IMG/VR virus record: IMGVR_UViG_3300028563_000074
Coordinates: 1-22,974 of that record
From: a virus
DNA length: 22,974 bases
Strand: one strand, 5' to 3'
Part shown: positions 21,613 through 22,974 of the stretch, one piece after another
Position numbering within the stretch: position 1 is the stretch's first letter
Layout of the letters: every line of letters begins with the position of its first letter
Made by a program: the position numbers and the translations under genes
The notes under the pieces: model-generated
Database searches by the model: none
What the model was told of the DNA's origin: nothing
The model's input: only the letters and a program-made list of their open reading frames with translations

Positions 21613-22974
21613 CAGTTCGTACCTGGTTCGAACGTCGCCTGCACGTCTACCGCGAATGTCGGTGTCGGATCAGTGATCCGGAACCGCAGCGACAGGTCGC
21701 GGCTCTGACCGAGGTTCCACCATATAGCGCGGCTGTCGAACTGTCCGGGCAACCCGAGGTTGACCGGGTCCTGGAACGACGCGTACGTGAACCCGTCCGT
21801 GGACATCAGCATGTCGATCACTGGCGCCACCGTCATGGACGCGCCCTCTCCCGGCGTGACCACTACCTCGACCCGACGCGTCACCAGCCGCTGGTGCTGG
21901 TTGTAGTACGACTGCATCGTGAATTCGCACACCTGCGGCGTGCCGAATTCCGTGAAGATCGCCGGATCGAGAATGCCTACCTGACTCGTCAGCGAATCGC
22001 CGATCAACTGGCCGCCGAGCCCGTTGTAGTAGCACAGCGCGCGCCAGCCGCCCAGCGGCGTGCCATTGTAGACCACGCTCGGCGACCCGAACTGGTTGAA
22101 CGAGCCCGACGGAGCGAAGGACGCCAGCTCGAACCACTTCTGCGTCAGGCAGTCGTAGCACAGCGTGCGGCCCTGCAGCCCTTCGGGCGAGATCGCGTTC
22201 GGCAGCTGTATGATGTACAGCGGGTGCCCGGATACCGTCGGCGTCAGCGCGTATGCGCCACTCAGATTGCCGGCGTTGCCGATGGGTGACGCGATAGTCT
22301 GAAGAATCTGCTCGATGCCGCTGTTCGACACGCGCATCGGCGTCTGTCCATTGCGACGACGCACGGTCAGGTCGTTCGCAACCCAGAAGACGGTCTGGTC
22401 TTGGAACCCTACCGTGTAGCCGCAGAGCGGATGGCAGCCCTGCGATATGAAACTGTCGGGCGCCGCGGCGAACGGTGAGCCGGTCGGGTTACCGGAGTTG
22501 ATGTAGCCCTCGGCCGTGCGCGTGCCTATCAGGATCACTTCGCGATGGTCCGTGGCGCCGCCGACAAACAGGTCGGTGCCGAACTCGCGCGAGAACGATG
22601 CGGCGGTCGTGAACGTGATCTGGTTGTTGCCAGACACGATCCGGCCGTCGTCGTTGAAGAACGTCAGACCATTAAGCGCCAGAAACACCATGTATGAGTC
22701 TACGAACCAAACGTCGAACGCGCCGAGCGTGGTGAAGAACGCCGCGCTAAGCTGCGCCCAAGCGGTCCCCGACGTGAAGTTCGGCTGGTACGTCCAGGCG
22801 TTCGACGTGCCAGGCTGCAGGATAAGCAGGCAGGCGCCGTTGTCGCACATGCGCACAAAGCCGGTGCCCGTGATCTGCGACGTGTTCAGCGGGCCGACCA
22901 AACTGCCTGACTGGCTGATAGCATTCAGGTTCATAGAGTACAAGTTCTGGCCGATGACGACGTACTGTACGCCC
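21612..22974 (-). CDS. P22 gp10-like packaged-DNA stabilisation protein (5' end outside window)
   Basis: An open frame of 453 visible codons runs off the right edge, so the start is missing; the TTG at 22943 is not taken as a start because the frame continues upstream as GVQYVVIGQN. It is beta-rich with features expected of the gp10/Phage_stabilise family: DVWFVDSYMVFLALNGLTFF, QDQTVFWVANDLTVRRRNGQTPMRVSNSGIEQ (as two adjacent parts), and a repeating WD-like strand pattern. P22 gp10 (472 aa) forms a hexameric tail ring that closes the portal after DNA packaging. The remaining upstream part is probably short. It leads the late gene order seen in P22: 10, needle, small protein, ejection proteins. 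Confidence 0.75.
   Translation of the reverse strand, partial: GVQYVVIGQNLYSMNLNAISQSGSLVGPLNTSQITGTGFVRMCDNGACLLILQPGTSNAWTYQPNFTSGTAWAQLSAAFFTTLGAFDVWFVDSYMVFLALNGLTFFNDDGRIVSGNNQITFTTAASFSREFGTDLFVGGATDHREVILIGTRTAEGYINSGNPTGSPFAAAPDSFISQGCHPLCGYTVGFQDQTVFWVANDLTVRRRNGQTPMRVSNSGIEQILQTIASPIGNAGNLSGAYALTPTVSGHPLYIIQLPNAISPEGLQGRTLCYDCLTQKWFELASFAPSGSFNQFGSPSVVYNGTPLGGWRALCYYNGLGGQLIGDSLTSQVGILDPAIFTEFGTPQVCEFTMQSYYNQHQRLVTRRVEVVVTPGEGASMTVAPVIDMLMSTDGFTYASFQDPVNLGLPGQFDSRAIWWNLGQSRDLSLRFRITDPTPTFAVDVQATFEPGTN

Noticed and set aside
1-22974. tRNA genes, CRISPR arrays, insertion sequences, integrase or attachment site
   Set aside because: None found by eye on either strand; the window is almost fully covered by protein genes.

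Overview
The window is part of a double-stranded DNA bacteriophage genome, most likely a short-tailed phage (podovirus). It is GC-rich (by eye about 60 %). The late genes follow the order known from P22-type podoviruses: a gp10-like tail protein, a needle-position protein, a small protein, then ejection proteins and fibres. No integrase, repressor, tRNA, CRISPR array or insertion sequence is visible. The host cannot be named; base composition and the spanin-type lysis cassette suggest a GC-rich Gram-negative bacterium.

Right-pointing block, 1-8208: a tightly packed DNA-metabolism operon whose neighbouring genes mostly overlap by 1-26 nt, with two longer overlaps of 77 and 125 nt. It holds the tail of an upstream gene, a DUF2815-type putative ssDNA-binding protein, two small unknown genes, a family A DNA polymerase with a 3'-5' exonuclease domain, two further small genes (one of only 57 codons), a VRR-NUC nuclease, an SNF2-type helicase, a helix-turn-helix/metallophosphoesterase fusion, a DUF4406 nucleotide-metabolism protein, a protein resembling the MazZ-like dATP/dGTP diphosphohydrolase N-terminal domain, and a GNAT acetyltransferase. 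The set resembles replication modules found in aminoadenine (Z-genome) phages and relatives, but PurZ is not in the window.

Junction, 8207-8290: the two operons converge on three stacked hairpins that probably terminate transcription from both sides.

Left-pointing block, 22974 down to 8291: late genes. In transcription order: a P22 gp10-like packaged-DNA stabilisation protein (5' end outside the window), a fibre/needle-like protein, a 102-aa unknown, a lysis cassette (XhlA-like membrane protein, T4-type lysozyme, small holin candidate, Rz with embedded Rz1), three ejection-type proteins, a 1753-aa multidomain protein probably injected with the DNA, and two related tail-fibre proteins.

Most notable: the 332-aa ejection gene ends at a textbook -1 slippery heptamer (G GGT TTT) directly before its stop codon, with a stem-loop 5 nt downstream. 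The next ORF lies in the -1 frame, has no convincing start of its own, and is open through the slip site. A programmed frameshift would give a 698-aa fusion. A second unexplained signal is four copies of the AT-rich palindrome GTTTAAAC.
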